64,000 nt of DNA from assembly GCA_947561585.1 (NCBI GenBank), contig CANNZV010003226.1, forward strand, positions 1 to 64,000, read 5' to 3'. The notes beneath the pieces were generated by a model. It ran no database searches. It was not told the DNA's origin and saw nothing but the letters and a program-made list of their open reading frames with translations. Origin of the DNA: Caprella mutica. Taxonomy: Eukaryota; Arthropoda; Malacostraca; Amphipoda; Caprellidae. Each line of letters begins with the position of its first letter. Positions within the stretch are counted from its first letter, which is position 1. The position numbers and the translations under genes were made by a program. Below, piece after piece: positions 10,913 to 20,915 of the stretch.

Positions 10913-11280
10913 CTAATCGGATATTAATTATCTCAAACTAGTGTACTTTCACGCTAAAAATGACGGGTTTTCAATAGTATTAATATTGGTTAGAAGTGTT
11001 CTGTCCCGTTAGACATGACCCGTTAGAAGTGTTCTGTCCCATTAAAATAAATACTTACGAATTTAAATATCGTATCAATATTTTGCCCTGTGTGTGGTGA
11101 CATTTTTCATGATAAAAAATATAAATCAAATAGTTTTCCTATATGATCGAAATTGTGGAACAGTCAATTAATTCGTAACTTACCCTATTAATGAATAAAT
11201 TATTATTCAATTTACCTCAAAATATTTTAGGAAATTTGAGTAGTCTGTATTTGTGAATTGTCATACACTACCATGCATTT

Positions 11281-11885
11281 ATTACCTTCGCAGAATGCGG
11301 GAAGGTCATATTTTCATCGGACTTTATTTATTTATTTGTTTATTAATCATCTTGTTATTCGCTTAACTGAAAAAGTGTTCAACCAAATTGACTGAAATTT
11401 AGTAAAACGATTGGTCCATGTCCAGTGACCTGCTGCTAGAATTTTGATAGCGACTCGTTCAAAGATCAAGGACAAGGTCATTTATAATTCAAAAAATATT
11501 GATACCATGTTGCATGCAACTTGGTGGGACGATTGGTCAATATACGTGAACCATTTTGTTAGATTTTGAGAGCGATCGGGTCAAAGATCAAGGTCAAGGC
11601 CATTTGTAACTTAATAACTTCAAAAGTATTCAACCAAATTGTCTGAAATTTGATGGGACGAATGGTAAATGTCCAGAAACGATCTGGTAGAATTTTTGAA
11701 GCGATCTGGTCAAATGTCAAGGTCAAGGTCATTCATAACTGGATAACTCAAAAAGTATTGTACCATATTGCATGAAACTTGTTGGGATGATTGGTTATTA
11801 TCCAGTTATAGCACCTTCTTACATTTTTGGGAGACAACGGACAAAGCGGAGGCGAAGGTATGCGCTCTACTGTGTGCAAATAATT
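11281..11885. repeat. Dispersed element with four 125-bp internal units
   Basis: The ends are short inverted repeats (ACCTTCGC near 11283, GCGAAGGT near 11852). Between them lie four diverged tandem units of about 125-130 bp starting near 11380, 11503, 11632 and 11760. Each alternates AACCAAATTG or ACCATRTTGC with a 'GACGATTGGT'-like block, and the first three end in TCAAGGTCA-like motifs. The right end GGCGAAGGTATGCGCTCT resembles a repeat motif I have seen widely in aquatic invertebrate genomes, but I cannot name the family. Confidence 0.65.
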
Positions 11886-12210
11886 TTGTTTTCATTATTA
11901 TGAAGCAGACACAAAATATATAAATAAATAAATAAGCACACGAAGGAAATTATTATGATATATTGTAATTTTTATATATTTCATTCAATTATGTTTAATT
12001 TTTATTGTACTCATTAAAATATTCCGACAAAATAGATTTCACGCCAATAAAACTTCTCTCTGTGTAAAATAGTTTGAAAATAAATACACTATACAATAAA
12101 TAAACATTAACTGATTTATAAGCAAATAAAGACATGCAAATTTAGTTAATATTATCAGTTGCATGTCACAGTGACAATTGGCAATAATGTGCTTATTATA
12201 TTCTCAACAG

Positions 12211-12642
12211 GTATGGTAATATCATCAAACTTCTGATTTTGAAAACTTCAGAAAATGGAGAGCTGCCAAAGTACACCAAAACATTCACTGCAGTGCTGAG
12301 GGAATACTTTGGATATCAATATCTACTTGACTTGCTTTCTTCTTCAAACTGTGACTCAGTCATCGTCTCAATTGTCTCTGATATCCTGAAAAACAAGAGT
12401 GACTATTCGTTATATAACTCTCGTCACATCAGACCCTGGACAGAAGTACTGAAGAAGAGGAAAAATAAAGTGAAGATTCGGTGTTTATTTTCTGAGTCTC
12501 TAACAGACACCGACTGTGTCAATGTTGGTCAGTTGGTGTCAGTGCTTTCATTTGACAGCAAAATTGATCTTGATTTCGACCATAGTTACTGGAATCACCA
12601 ACCACTGAATGGAGAATTCTACACTCAGCTCAAGAACAGCAA
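12211..12642 (+). CDS. HEPN-NACHT gene, coding exon 2
   Basis: Joined to exon 1 in frame through a split arginine codon, this 432-nt exon encodes 144 residues beginning YGNIIKLLIL. Its Tyr/Leu-rich helices (EYFGYQYLLDLL) are compatible with the helical region after a NACHT module. It ends at a donor (CAA|GTTAGT, 12643) and joins exon 3 through a split lysine codon. The ORF start at 12239 is a TTG inside the exon, not a true initiation site. I see no leucine-rich repeat consensus. Confidence 0.8.
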
Positions 12643-13094
12643 GTTAGTTAATTTTAATATTATTGATATGCTTTGTACTTAAAAAACTGCATAGAATGTT
12701 TGGAATTAATAATACTTTCAGCTATGATTAAATATATTGACTATGATTTTTTTAAATATTATTCAATTCTTTACAATTAAAGGGCAAGTAGAGTAAAGAA
12801 TCTATACAACATTTAGACCCTCTACTAACAAATGTTAGATAGATTATTTACTATGTTTGCTCTTCAATTTACACAATATTTACCTTTTATTTGTCTGTTT
12901 ATTTACGCTCTAACGACTGCACCAATTACCATTAAATTAATTTAACACATTATTATAAAATAATTAACCAAATATTATAAATATTTTGAATCTAAATAAA
13001 TAAAATAGACACAATGTATATTGACTTTCAATGTTATATTGTTAAACAACTTATCTATTGTCAAATAACTGATCATTTCTTTCGCTAATTACAG
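12643..13094 (+). other. Intron 2 of the HEPN-NACHT gene
   Basis: A 452-nt AT-rich intron from GTTAGT to TTCGCTAATTACAG. I see no repeat or other feature in it. Confidence 0.75.
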
Positions 13095-13260
13095 GTGTAA
13101 GGTAACTTACTTCATCGCTTGCGTGGCGTCACAAGAACACCTCGACATTGTGAAGAGAGTTTACAGAGGTAGTGCATATGGACTGAGTATCAGCATTCTG
13201 CCTGACTGTGACTTCAACTTAGCCACCTTGGAGGAATACAAAAGCTCATTATGTGAGTGA
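13095..13260 (+). CDS. HEPN-NACHT gene, last coding exon
   Basis: After the TAATTACAG acceptor the frame continues for about 55 residues (…VYRGSAYGLSISILPDCDF…EEYKSSLCE) and meets TGA at 13258-13260. A consensus donor GTGAGT lies at 13253. If it is used, all three candidate downstream acceptors (14111, 14881, 15070) still give a stop at once or within one codon, so the C-terminus is essentially the same either way. The predicted protein totals about 840 residues. The exon abuts a 25-bp minisatellite. Confidence 0.78.
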
Positions 13261-13264
13261 ATTA

Positions 13265-13745
13265 ACATGTAGTGTTAACATCCTTAGGTACCTGTAGAAT
13301 AAACACCCTTAGCTTCCTGTAGTGCTAACACCCTTAGCTACCTGTAGTGTTAACACCCTTAGCTACCTGTAATGTTAACACCTTAGCTATCTGTAGTGCT
13401 AACACCCTTAGCTACATGTAGTGTTAACACCATTAGCTACCTGTAGGTTTAGAACCCTTAGCTACCTGTAGTGTTAACACCCTTAGCTACCTGTAGTATT
13501 AACACCCCTGGTTACCTGAAGTGTTAATACCTAGCTACCTGTAGTTTTAACACCCTTAGCTACCTGTAGTTAGCACCATTAGCTACCTATAGTGTTAACA
13601 CCCTTAGCTACCTGTAATGTTAAAACCCTTAGCTACTTCAAGTGTTAACACCCGTAGCTATCTGTAGTGTTAACACCCTTAGCTATCTGTAGTGTTAACA
13701 CCCTTAGCTACCTGTAGTGGTAACACCCTTAGCTACATGTAGTGT
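13265..13745. repeat. 25-bp minisatellite
   Basis: About nineteen copies of a 25-bp unit (GTTAACACCCTTAGCTACCT followed by GTAGT), with substitutions and small deletions. It begins about five bases after the last HEPN-NACHT stop codon. Confidence 0.92.
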
Positions 13746-13764
13746 AGTAACCACTAGTATGACA

Positions 13765-14092
13765 ACTAGTGCTTACTAACCCATTTTATTTCTGGTTACT
13801 AGTGGTTACTAACTCATTTTATTTCTGGTTACTAGTGGTTACTAACTCATTTTATTTCTGGTTACTAGTTATTACTAACTCATTTTATATCTGGTTACTA
13901 GTGGTTACTAACTCATTTTGTTTCTGGTTACTAGTTGTTATCAACTCATCTTGTTTTTAGTTACTAGTGGTTACTAAATCATTTTATTTCTGGTTACTAG
14001 TGGTTACTAACTCTTTCTTTTCTAGTTACTAGTGGTTACTAACTCATTTTATTTCCGGTTACTATAGTGGTTACTAACTCATTTTATTACTT
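13765..14092. repeat. 33-bp minisatellite
   Basis: About ten copies of a 33-bp unit combining ACTAGTGGTTACTAACTCAT and TTTATTTCTGGTT. The unit length is a multiple of three, so one frame is open (13769-13960), but this is a repeat artefact. Confidence 0.92.
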
Positions 14093-14112
14093 ACATTTTC
14101 ATTTTAATTTTA

Positions 14113-14335
14113 GAGTGAGTGTGAGGCTGGTGAGTGAGTGTGAGGCTGGTGAGTGATTGTTAGTGTGGTGAGTTAGTGTGAGACTGGTGGGTGAGTGTGA
14201 GACTGGTGAGTGAGTGTGAGACTGGTGAGTGAGTGTGAGACTGGTGAGTGAGTGTGAGGCTGATGAGTGAGTGTGAGGCTGGTGAGTGCGTGTGAGGCTG
14301 GTGAGTGCTTGTGAGGCTGGTGAGTGTGTTTTAGT
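14113..14335. repeat. 19-bp minisatellite rich in GTGAGT
   Basis: About twelve copies of a 19-bp unit GGTGAGTGAGTGTGAGRCT. Each unit carries one or two GTGAGT 5'-splice-site look-alikes. It is unrelated in sequence to the two minisatellites immediately before it. Confidence 0.92.
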
Positions 14336-14881
14336 GGAGTGTCACCCACTGTATATTTTTCTATTTTGTCCTCTGACTATTTTCATTGAAAGCAAACACT
14401 CTAACCACCGGGGTAGCAGATCACCTGAAATATATAATGTGTAATGAAATGTCTAAATTATATACTTCCGCGTTTTAGTAATTGGTATAAATTACTCAAA
14501 ATAATGTAGATAGAATGTACCAATTAAGTTTTCACTGCGTGGTGTGCCATATATAACCCATACGGTTAATTATGGCTTGGAATCAAGTCATTTTCAGTAC
14601 CAAATAAAAATGGTTATGAAAATAAATAATGTAGTTAAAAGATGAATTATTAACAATAGTTAAACATTAATAAATTAGGAAGCAGCTTTTATTGTTATAA
14701 TTATAAAACACCAATTTTTTTCTTTTGTAATACGTTACAAGATGTACTTAGAAGTCGCAAATATATTAAAATAATAAAACTAAAAGAAAATTATACTGAG
14801 CTTCAAATTTTGTGTTAATCATTACAAGTTAACCTAATAAATGTTACTTCGCTGTCTCATCTCACTTTTATTTACTTACAG

Positions 14882-15186
14882 TGTGAATGAAGACAAATCG
14901 AGAAACTCGGAACTCTGTTTGGTGAGTGAATAAAACTAACAGAGAAAACATTTCTCCAGCGTGTATCTTAACTATAATTCTACCTATTTTGTGTTTAGCT
15001 GCATGAATCTAATGATTCTAAATATATTTTGTCGAAATAATTAGAATAAAATTTCTTCTTCTTCCCACAGGAATAACTATGAAGTCCATGGGTGAAATTG
15101 TCATGAAAGTCTTCAGAAGTTTCTATTTTTCTAACTTGGAGAAGTTCTGTTGGTGTATTTTGCTTATACTAGTTTTAATTAATTAA
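14882..15186 (+). other. Possible downstream exons (UTR)
   Basis: Two acceptor-like sites (TTTACTTACAG at 14881; TTCTTCTTCCCACAG at 15070) and one donor (TTTG|GTGAGTGAAT near 14922) outline a 40-nt exon and a later exon with a short frame ending in a hydrophobic tail (FCWCILLILVLIN, stop near 15184). Joined to the HEPN-NACHT transcript, both are reached only after a stop codon, so they would be 3' UTR. They could instead belong to another transcript. Confidence 0.3.
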
Positions 15187-15344
15187 CTTTTAGTCATGTT
15201 TAACATACTATTGCTTTGCTTTTAATTGATTACATTTAAATATAAATAAATGTTACTATCTCAATTTTGGATATTCTGTAAACTAATTTTATCATAATAT
15301 TTTCAATTCTGTCTATCAGAATGAATAGACAGATGATTAGTTAG

Positions 15345-15775
15345 AGTATCTAGGTGATCATTTTCTTATTTTGTTTCTATTTAACGTTAGCAATAACATA
15401 AGTGATCTATGTACTGTTGTTGGTGAGGTTAGGAGACTATAGAACAGGGGTGATACAAGCGACACTGAGGGATACCTAGGTGATTATTTTCTTATTTTGT
15501 CTCTATTTAACGTTAGCAATAACATGTGATCTATGTACTGTTGTTGGTGATGTTAGGAGACTATAGATCAGGGGTGACACAAGCGACAGTGAGGGATACC
15601 AAGGTGATCATTTTCTTATTTTGTCTCTATTCAACGTTAGCAATAACATAAGTGACATATGTACTGTTGTTGGTGAGGTTAGGAGACTATAGATCAGGGG
15701 TGACACAAGCGACAGTGAGGGAAGGTGATCATTTTCTTATTTTGACTCTATTTAACGTTAGCACACTGAGTGCAA
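15345..15775. repeat. Three to four copies of a 125-bp tandem duplication
   Basis: Head-to-tail copies of about 125 bp, each containing 'GTGATCATTTTCTTATTTTG', 'TTAACGTTAGCAATAACAT', 'GTACTGTTGTTGGTGA' and 'GGGGTGACACAAGCGACA'. The last copy is truncated near 15770. Copies are about 95 percent alike by eye, indicating recent duplication. Confidence 0.88.
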
Positions 15776-15780
15776 TATTT

Positions 15781-16770
15781 TATTTGACATGTATTTCTTG
15801 TGTGAGGCACATTTTATGATTGTGATTTATAAACTAATTTGTTGAAGTGTTATTCTTAATAAATTATAATATCCGCTTGGATGTTGCTTAATTTGAAATT
15901 ACCCTAAAACTATCAATATATTTAATCGAAATTTTGTAATAATAACAAAATAATAACCTTTTCATTTATATAATAAACAGAAAATGTATCAATAGTGATA
16001 ATCAGTTTTGGTAATTTTTCTGGTGTAACATATATGAACACTAAGCACTCAATGTGTTGAAGGGCCAGTAAACTTTAAAATAAAATAGTCCTTTTTATAT
16101 TGAAAATGTTATTAGTATCTAGTTGTATTCACACGAGAGTTCATTAGTCTTATATTCAAGTAACAACTGTAAAATATATAAATATGATAATTTGGTTTAA
16201 GTCCAAATTTCACCGCATCTTCAGGGAGGGCGCTGCGAATCGTTATAGTTCACATTCCTGATCAGCTGTTAAAATGAGATACAATCTAATCTACTATAAG
16301 AAGTATCTACTATTGCTAATAGTCTACTATATCAGCAATGCTCATTTTAGCTACGGATTGTATGGTCTTCGTGCACATGTACGTATTGTGAGTATGCACG
16401 CATTTGCTGATTTTTACATAGTTCCAGTTTACATCAGTAAATGGAGCTGCAATCATGAAATACAGTGAAACTCCTGAGTTATGAAGTACTGGTTTCTTCA
16501 TAACTCAGAGCCACTTCATAACTCGTGTGCAGTGATAGTTTTCTGTGATTAAAATCAAAGAGAATTCTGGTCATTGAGGGATAACTATGACGAATATTAT
16601 TTTTATTTGGATGTGCACTAAATTTAATACAAAATTAGGGTAATGAAACAAATATTTGGTAAATGTTGTGGGAAATCAATATAGCAACTCATTAGTGTAA
16701 GAAATTAATATATATCATGGTCTAAATTATTACCAAAAACTACACATCATTTAAATCTCAAACAATACGG
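15781..16770. other. No gene seen; one short hairpin
   Basis: AT-rich sequence without supported ORFs. A perfect 13-bp stem (CTGAGTTATGAAG and its complement, 16474-16508, 9-nt loop) is present and its motif is repeated at 16512-16524. Nothing else is recognisable. Confidence 0.5.
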
Positions 16771-16919
16771 AAAACACAGTTTATTCTCAATATAACCGAT
16801 TTATTGATAACCAAAGTTTTATAGTAAATCTTACTCCCAAGCAACCAGCACACATTGTTCCAACATAGGTACTAGTAACTAGATGGGCAAGAGATGGCAG
16901 ACTGAAAGTAAGCCTAGAA

Positions 16920-17335
16920 ATTACATGGGGTTCCCAACAAACATATGAATGTCGATTCGATGCCGTTTGCTGTCGAATTCGTAGCGCTAACGGTGGGTAT
17001 CGACTTAGCAACAATTTCGACTCATAGTAGATATCGGAATGTCTGTTTCTAAATGATATCTGAATTTACACTTCGAGTAGAAACATGAAAATCGATACAT
17101 GGTTTTAACAGCAGCATCTTGACGTCGGCATGTCTGTTTCCAAACGATATCTGAATTTATACTTCGACCAGAAGTGCGAAAACAGATACGTAGTTTTAAA
17201 AAAATCGTTTCAAATTTGGAAATTCATTTTCTTATCTTCCTGTTTTATAATACGTATAGAAATGAAGGAATTATATCTATTCAATTGGATTGTAGCTTTC
17301 TATATACATACGTAGTGCTCCCTTTAAACTATACC
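16920..17335. repeat. Diverged direct duplication around TCTGTTTCYAAAYGATATCT
   Basis: Segments 17035-17110 and 17125-17200 are diverged direct copies (both contain GATATCTGAATTTAYACTTC and a GAAAAYMGATACRT block). Related CGATGCCGTTTG / CGATGCGGTTT motifs appear at 16955 and 19850-19890. The family is unknown to me. Confidence 0.45.
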
Positions 17336-17384
17336 TAATAATTAATACACTTATAGGGGACTATGGCAGTTGTAAAGGTACGAT

Positions 17385-17515
17385 CAGGCATTGGCATGCT
17401 AGTGCGATTGTACAATGGATCAAGGTAAATTAGGCGACATTGGAACATCGGTTGTTGAACAGTGCTTCTCCAGTACCGTGAAAATGAAATGGATAACCAA
17501 TCAAGTGATTTTTCG
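17385..17515. repeat. Diverged copy of the sequence at 37255-37320
   Basis: Both places share 'GCGACAYTGGAA', 'GTTGTTGAACAG' and 'CCAGT' in the same order and spacing. This is a short dispersed repeat of unknown family. Confidence 0.4.
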
Positions 17516-17559
17516 ATGGCCAGTGCATTTATTGTTATGAATCTATTCTAAACTTCATA

Positions 17560-18005
17560 TAATAAGCCCCAAGGGGTTCCTGAAGCTGTCTTTGGTGAAT
17601 AGAAGAGAAGTGGGGTGGCGCCCCTTGGGACCCAAACTGTTGTAATTTGGATTATGTATTGTCTATTTTATATTTATCATGATTTTAGTGTTTTTAACTA
17701 TTCATGCAGTTTTAGAGGATAGCGCTAGGGTTATGCTCTACAATTACGTACGAAGTCTTAGATTTTGTGTTAAGTAGGCTCGTAGACTTCATTTACTATC
17801 ACCTCTTCATTTCTCTCTTCCATCCTTGAGTGTAGCTACCGGTGCTTGTGACCATTTTTGTCACATTCCTCGGCAAGTGACAGCATTCACGGAGTAGCTT
17901 TTCAGCATCCATGAGCGTCGTGACTTTGTCCATGGTGCTACTTTCCTTTCTGACTGCTTCTTCCAGTCCCTTGTATTTCATTGCCTCTGGTTCCGAAGCA
18001 GACGT
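17560..18005 (-). repeat. Dispersed repeat family E, copy 1
   Basis: Reverse-orientation member of a roughly 460-bp family seen at least seven times in this window. Landmarks: CTGAAGCTGTC at its low-coordinate end, 'CAAACTGTTGTAATTTGGAT', 'TTAGAGGATAGCGCTAGGGT', 'AAGTCTTAGATTTTGTGTTA' and 'TTTCTGACTGCTTCTTCCAG'. No conserved ORF or polymerase III box is apparent, and it lacks an obvious poly-A tail. Confidence 0.8.
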
Positions 18006-18059
18006 TAAATCTCTACTAAGCGTAAATAATTAAAAGAATTGATGGGCTATTTAACATGT

Positions 18060-18300
18060 TCCATTTTAGAGTAAATTCTGTGTTATCGGACGGTTCCACA
18101 TTTTCGAATATGTAAGAAATAAATATAATAATTATCATTATTCAATTCCTACTTAAATTGGTATACATGATACCAGTACGTAAAATACAAGTTTAAAAAT
18201 AAAAATCAATACAGAAATAATTTTTCTACGTAAAATGCGGAACCCCATATCCGATAACTTGAGCTTTCATCTAGTGCAAAAAGCTGCAAATGAGACGATT
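18060..18300. repeat. Diverged hairpin MITE related to 3665-3832
   Basis: Contains TTATCGGACGG near the left end and CCGATAACTTGAG near the right, with a central GGTATACATGATACC palindrome, the layout of the hairpin family at 3665-3832. The arms are much more diverged than in that copy. Confidence 0.45.
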
Positions 18301-18434
18301 AAAATTCAGTGATTCAAATTATAGATAATCAAACTTGAAGTGGTAATCGGACTCAATATATCTATATATAATAATCATTATTTAACTTTTATTTCAATTG
18401 GTATCATACCTTCAGCTATTATGTTACTAATTAA

Positions 18435-19025
18435 AGGTCCTCTCCAGGCTCCGCGAAAAAAATGAGTTTATAACATAATATCATAGAACTAAGGTCTACG
18501 ATCATTATTCTGCAAACCGCATACAATTTGGTTCAGTATATATTTTATAATTAGTTTTTAAAGTTTTTTAATACTTTGTGAGCAACAATTGAGCGAATCA
18601 CTAATCTGATGCTCAAGAAGAAGATTGTACACTCTTTGTTTTGATTACAAATTTGAATTTTATAAACAAACTATGCGTCTTCTGCCATTTTTTTAGATAT
18701 CAATTGTTTCCTAAAGTTTATAAACGTTTATATTATAAGTTCATTCAATTTTATACCTTTACACGAATATTAAATGGATTTATTAAACCTAATACCTAGT
18801 TGACAATGAAAACAAATGGTGTACATTCTTTTTCTTCAGGCTGAAAATTTCTTAAATTAGTAAGTCGGAAGTAAAATAGGTTTTGTAGAGTTTTGATAAT
18901 AAAAATCTTTAAAAGCATATAAAATTAAAAATATGATACCAAATTCGATGCGGTTTGCAGCAAAATGATAAGAAACATTAGCCTCGTTGAATAAGGAAAT
19001 AAAAATATTTGCTTGGAGGGGACCT
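18435..19025. mobile_element. TTAA-flanked foldback MITE
   Basis: A 591-bp element with inverted ends AGGTCCTCTCCAGGC and GCTTGGAGGGGACCT, flanked by TTAA on both sides (18431-18434, 19026-19029). Inversion extends far inward: ATCATTATTCTGCAAACCGC pairs with the complement near 18955-18970, and GATTGTACACTCTTTGTTTT pairs with the complement near 18810-18832, so each arm is over 200 bp. TTAA duplication is the hallmark of piggyBac-type elements. No transposase is present and the ends do not show the usual CCC start, so the superfamily is tentative. Confidence 0.75.
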
Positions 19026-19544
19026 TTAAATAGTAGTTAAATGATAATTATTATATTTTCCTTTATCACGTGTTCGAAAATATAGACCCTATTAATAACT
19101 TGGAACATATACCCTACAGCTAAAAATATTTCACAGAGCACAAAATTCCTGTTTTATATAACACAATTATATAAGTCAAAATATCAAACTAATTACTGAA
19201 CTATTATGACCTTTATTTACTGAGTGAGAGTTATTCTATGGTCAAATTTTATTTAATGCATTCATTACTTTGAACTTTCATCACATAGCTATCATCTCTA
19301 TTTTAAGTCGTGGCCTCAAAACATTTTCTTTAATTTGAACTCATAGAGAACGAAATTTTTAAGGAATTACAATTATATAAAAATTTGACCAACTCATTAC
19401 TATTTGAAATAAGAATAAGTTGTGATTTTGGTTATAAAAGCGGTGCTTGCCTGTATTGTTCTATTCACTTTAAAATTTCTTTAAGTATCTCCGCGGGTCG
19501 CTTAATATAAAAAAATTTTTATAGTAAAATACATCCACTGTGGC

Positions 19545-19665
19545 AAAATGACGGAGCTGCTGGCACGAGGAGGGAAGGACCCACGAACGATACCCGGACA
19601 CATCACGTCATTTCTTCCCATTTAATTTATATATAACATTATGTAACATAAATCAAATTGATATG
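19545..19665 (+). mobile_element. tRNA-derived SINE, 5'-damaged copy
   Basis: From about 19590 the sequence parallels the SINE at 485-645: a decayed B box (ACGAACGATACCCGG) is followed by 'CATTTCTTCCCATTTAATTT' and 'ATATAACATTATGTAACAT'. The A-box half is not recognisable. Confidence 0.6.
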
Positions 19666-20019
19666 CACCTAAACGTTATATCAATGAAGTAAGAGTTTTC
19701 AATTTTAATTAATTTATTTATTGGATGCAAGTGGATATCGTTTCGAAGCATATTAGATATATAATTAGGCGTCTGTTCGATGCAGAATCCCTATGTATGT
19801 TGGATGTCGTAATTTATCTTTCTATTCAACGCTGTTATAACGGTATCGCTTCGATGCCAAATATACTTAATATGATGCGGTTTACCGGTGCAAACGGATA
19901 TCGGATTGATGTCTACTTGATGTCACAATGTCTAATTTGTTACTGGTATTCGATGTCGGAAGAGAGTTTATACAGAGTCTTTTAGACATCGAATAGATAC
20001 ATCCATGTTTGCTGGGTTG

Positions 20020-20135
20020 CTGTGGTTTTCCATTCTCGTGGAATGTTACCTTGGTAGAAGGTTGGTTCAATGTTGCGAATCCATCCCATTGAATTGTCAT
20101 ATTGGCCCAACCTGATTACTATATAGCGTATCAAT
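20020..20135. repeat. Dispersed repeat L, copy 1
   Basis: Shares 'CATCCATCCCATTGAATTGT' and 'CATATTGGCCCARCCTGATT' with 32285-32360. Family unknown. Confidence 0.6.
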
Positions 20136-20159
20136 ATTAAATAGCGGAAGGTTGATTAA

Positions 20160-20915
20160 CTTATTGGAAAGACTATTTACTGGAATAGGGAGGATTCAAT
20201 CATTTGCAATTCATAAAATGTCTTCAAATTAATATTATATTATTAATCGTTCAGCAACACTACTTTAAGTGACTACTTTAAGTTAAGTTTAAGTGACTTC
20301 ACGAAGATGATCACAGGAACGATAAAGAGTTAAGGTTTTAGTTTCCAAGGTTTAAAATTCATAGTTATTAAATAACATAATTTTAATATATAGCATAGGT
20401 AAACAAGCTACAGGAATGTTTGAAAAGATGACGAAGTGTGAGTGGCACTGAGTGATTTTATAGCGTGGTTGCCAGATGCTAGTTTCTATGAAGCTTGGCT
20501 ATTTTTTATAATTGTGACCATCTTAATACATTTTCGAAATATTTGTATAATAAACTACGAATAGAGGATAATATGCAATCCTAAACTGAACAAGTGAACA
20601 TATTTGTTTCCGGTATGAGCCTGCTTTGTATTTTCGGTTATACATACATAGTGAAATTTAAAAATTCAGGTAGTTTGTCAGTGCTTTTCGTTGGGGGAGG
20701 TTTTAATTCCCTGCATCAGGAAATTCTTCAAAACTGCACTCTGCGGCCTATTCTAAAGTTTAAAATGGTGAGTTAAAGTTTCTAAAATATACTTATAGTT
20801 ATTTTAAATTAATTTTTATAGTGTATTCGATATAGTTATTGTCTGCTTCTTAGGTGCAGTACTTAATTAGGTACCGAGCTGAATAATATTCTCTTTAGCC
20901 TATGGCTAAATATAT
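20160..20915. other. No gene seen
   Basis: AT-rich. A 60-codon frame near 20594 has no recognisable motif and no supported splice sites, and I do not regard it as a gene. Confidence 0.5.

Larger units (their letters stand above)
6935..12210 (+). other. Intron 1 of the HEPN-NACHT gene (5.3 kb)
   Basis: The intron is bounded by GTAAGT (6935) and TTCTCAACAG (12210). Splicing restores one arginine codon across the junction and keeps the reading frame. The intron contains a 30-bp minisatellite, a dead antisense CR1/Jockey-like retrotransposon, flanking AT-rich tandem motifs and a 600-bp dispersed repeat. Nearly all of its length is therefore inserted sequence. Confidence 0.85.

Noticed and set aside
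12239..12239. Independent small gene starting at 12239
   Set aside because: The start is a TTG within an exon that joins exon 1 in frame; there is no independent initiation evidence.
13769..13960. ORF with repeating NSFYFWLLVVT
   Set aside because: It arises because the 33-bp minisatellite unit is a multiple of three.
16274..20776. Short ORFs of 60-88 codons across 16-21 kb
   Set aside because: No start context, splice sites, domain or conservation evidence; several overlap repeats or each other on opposite strands.
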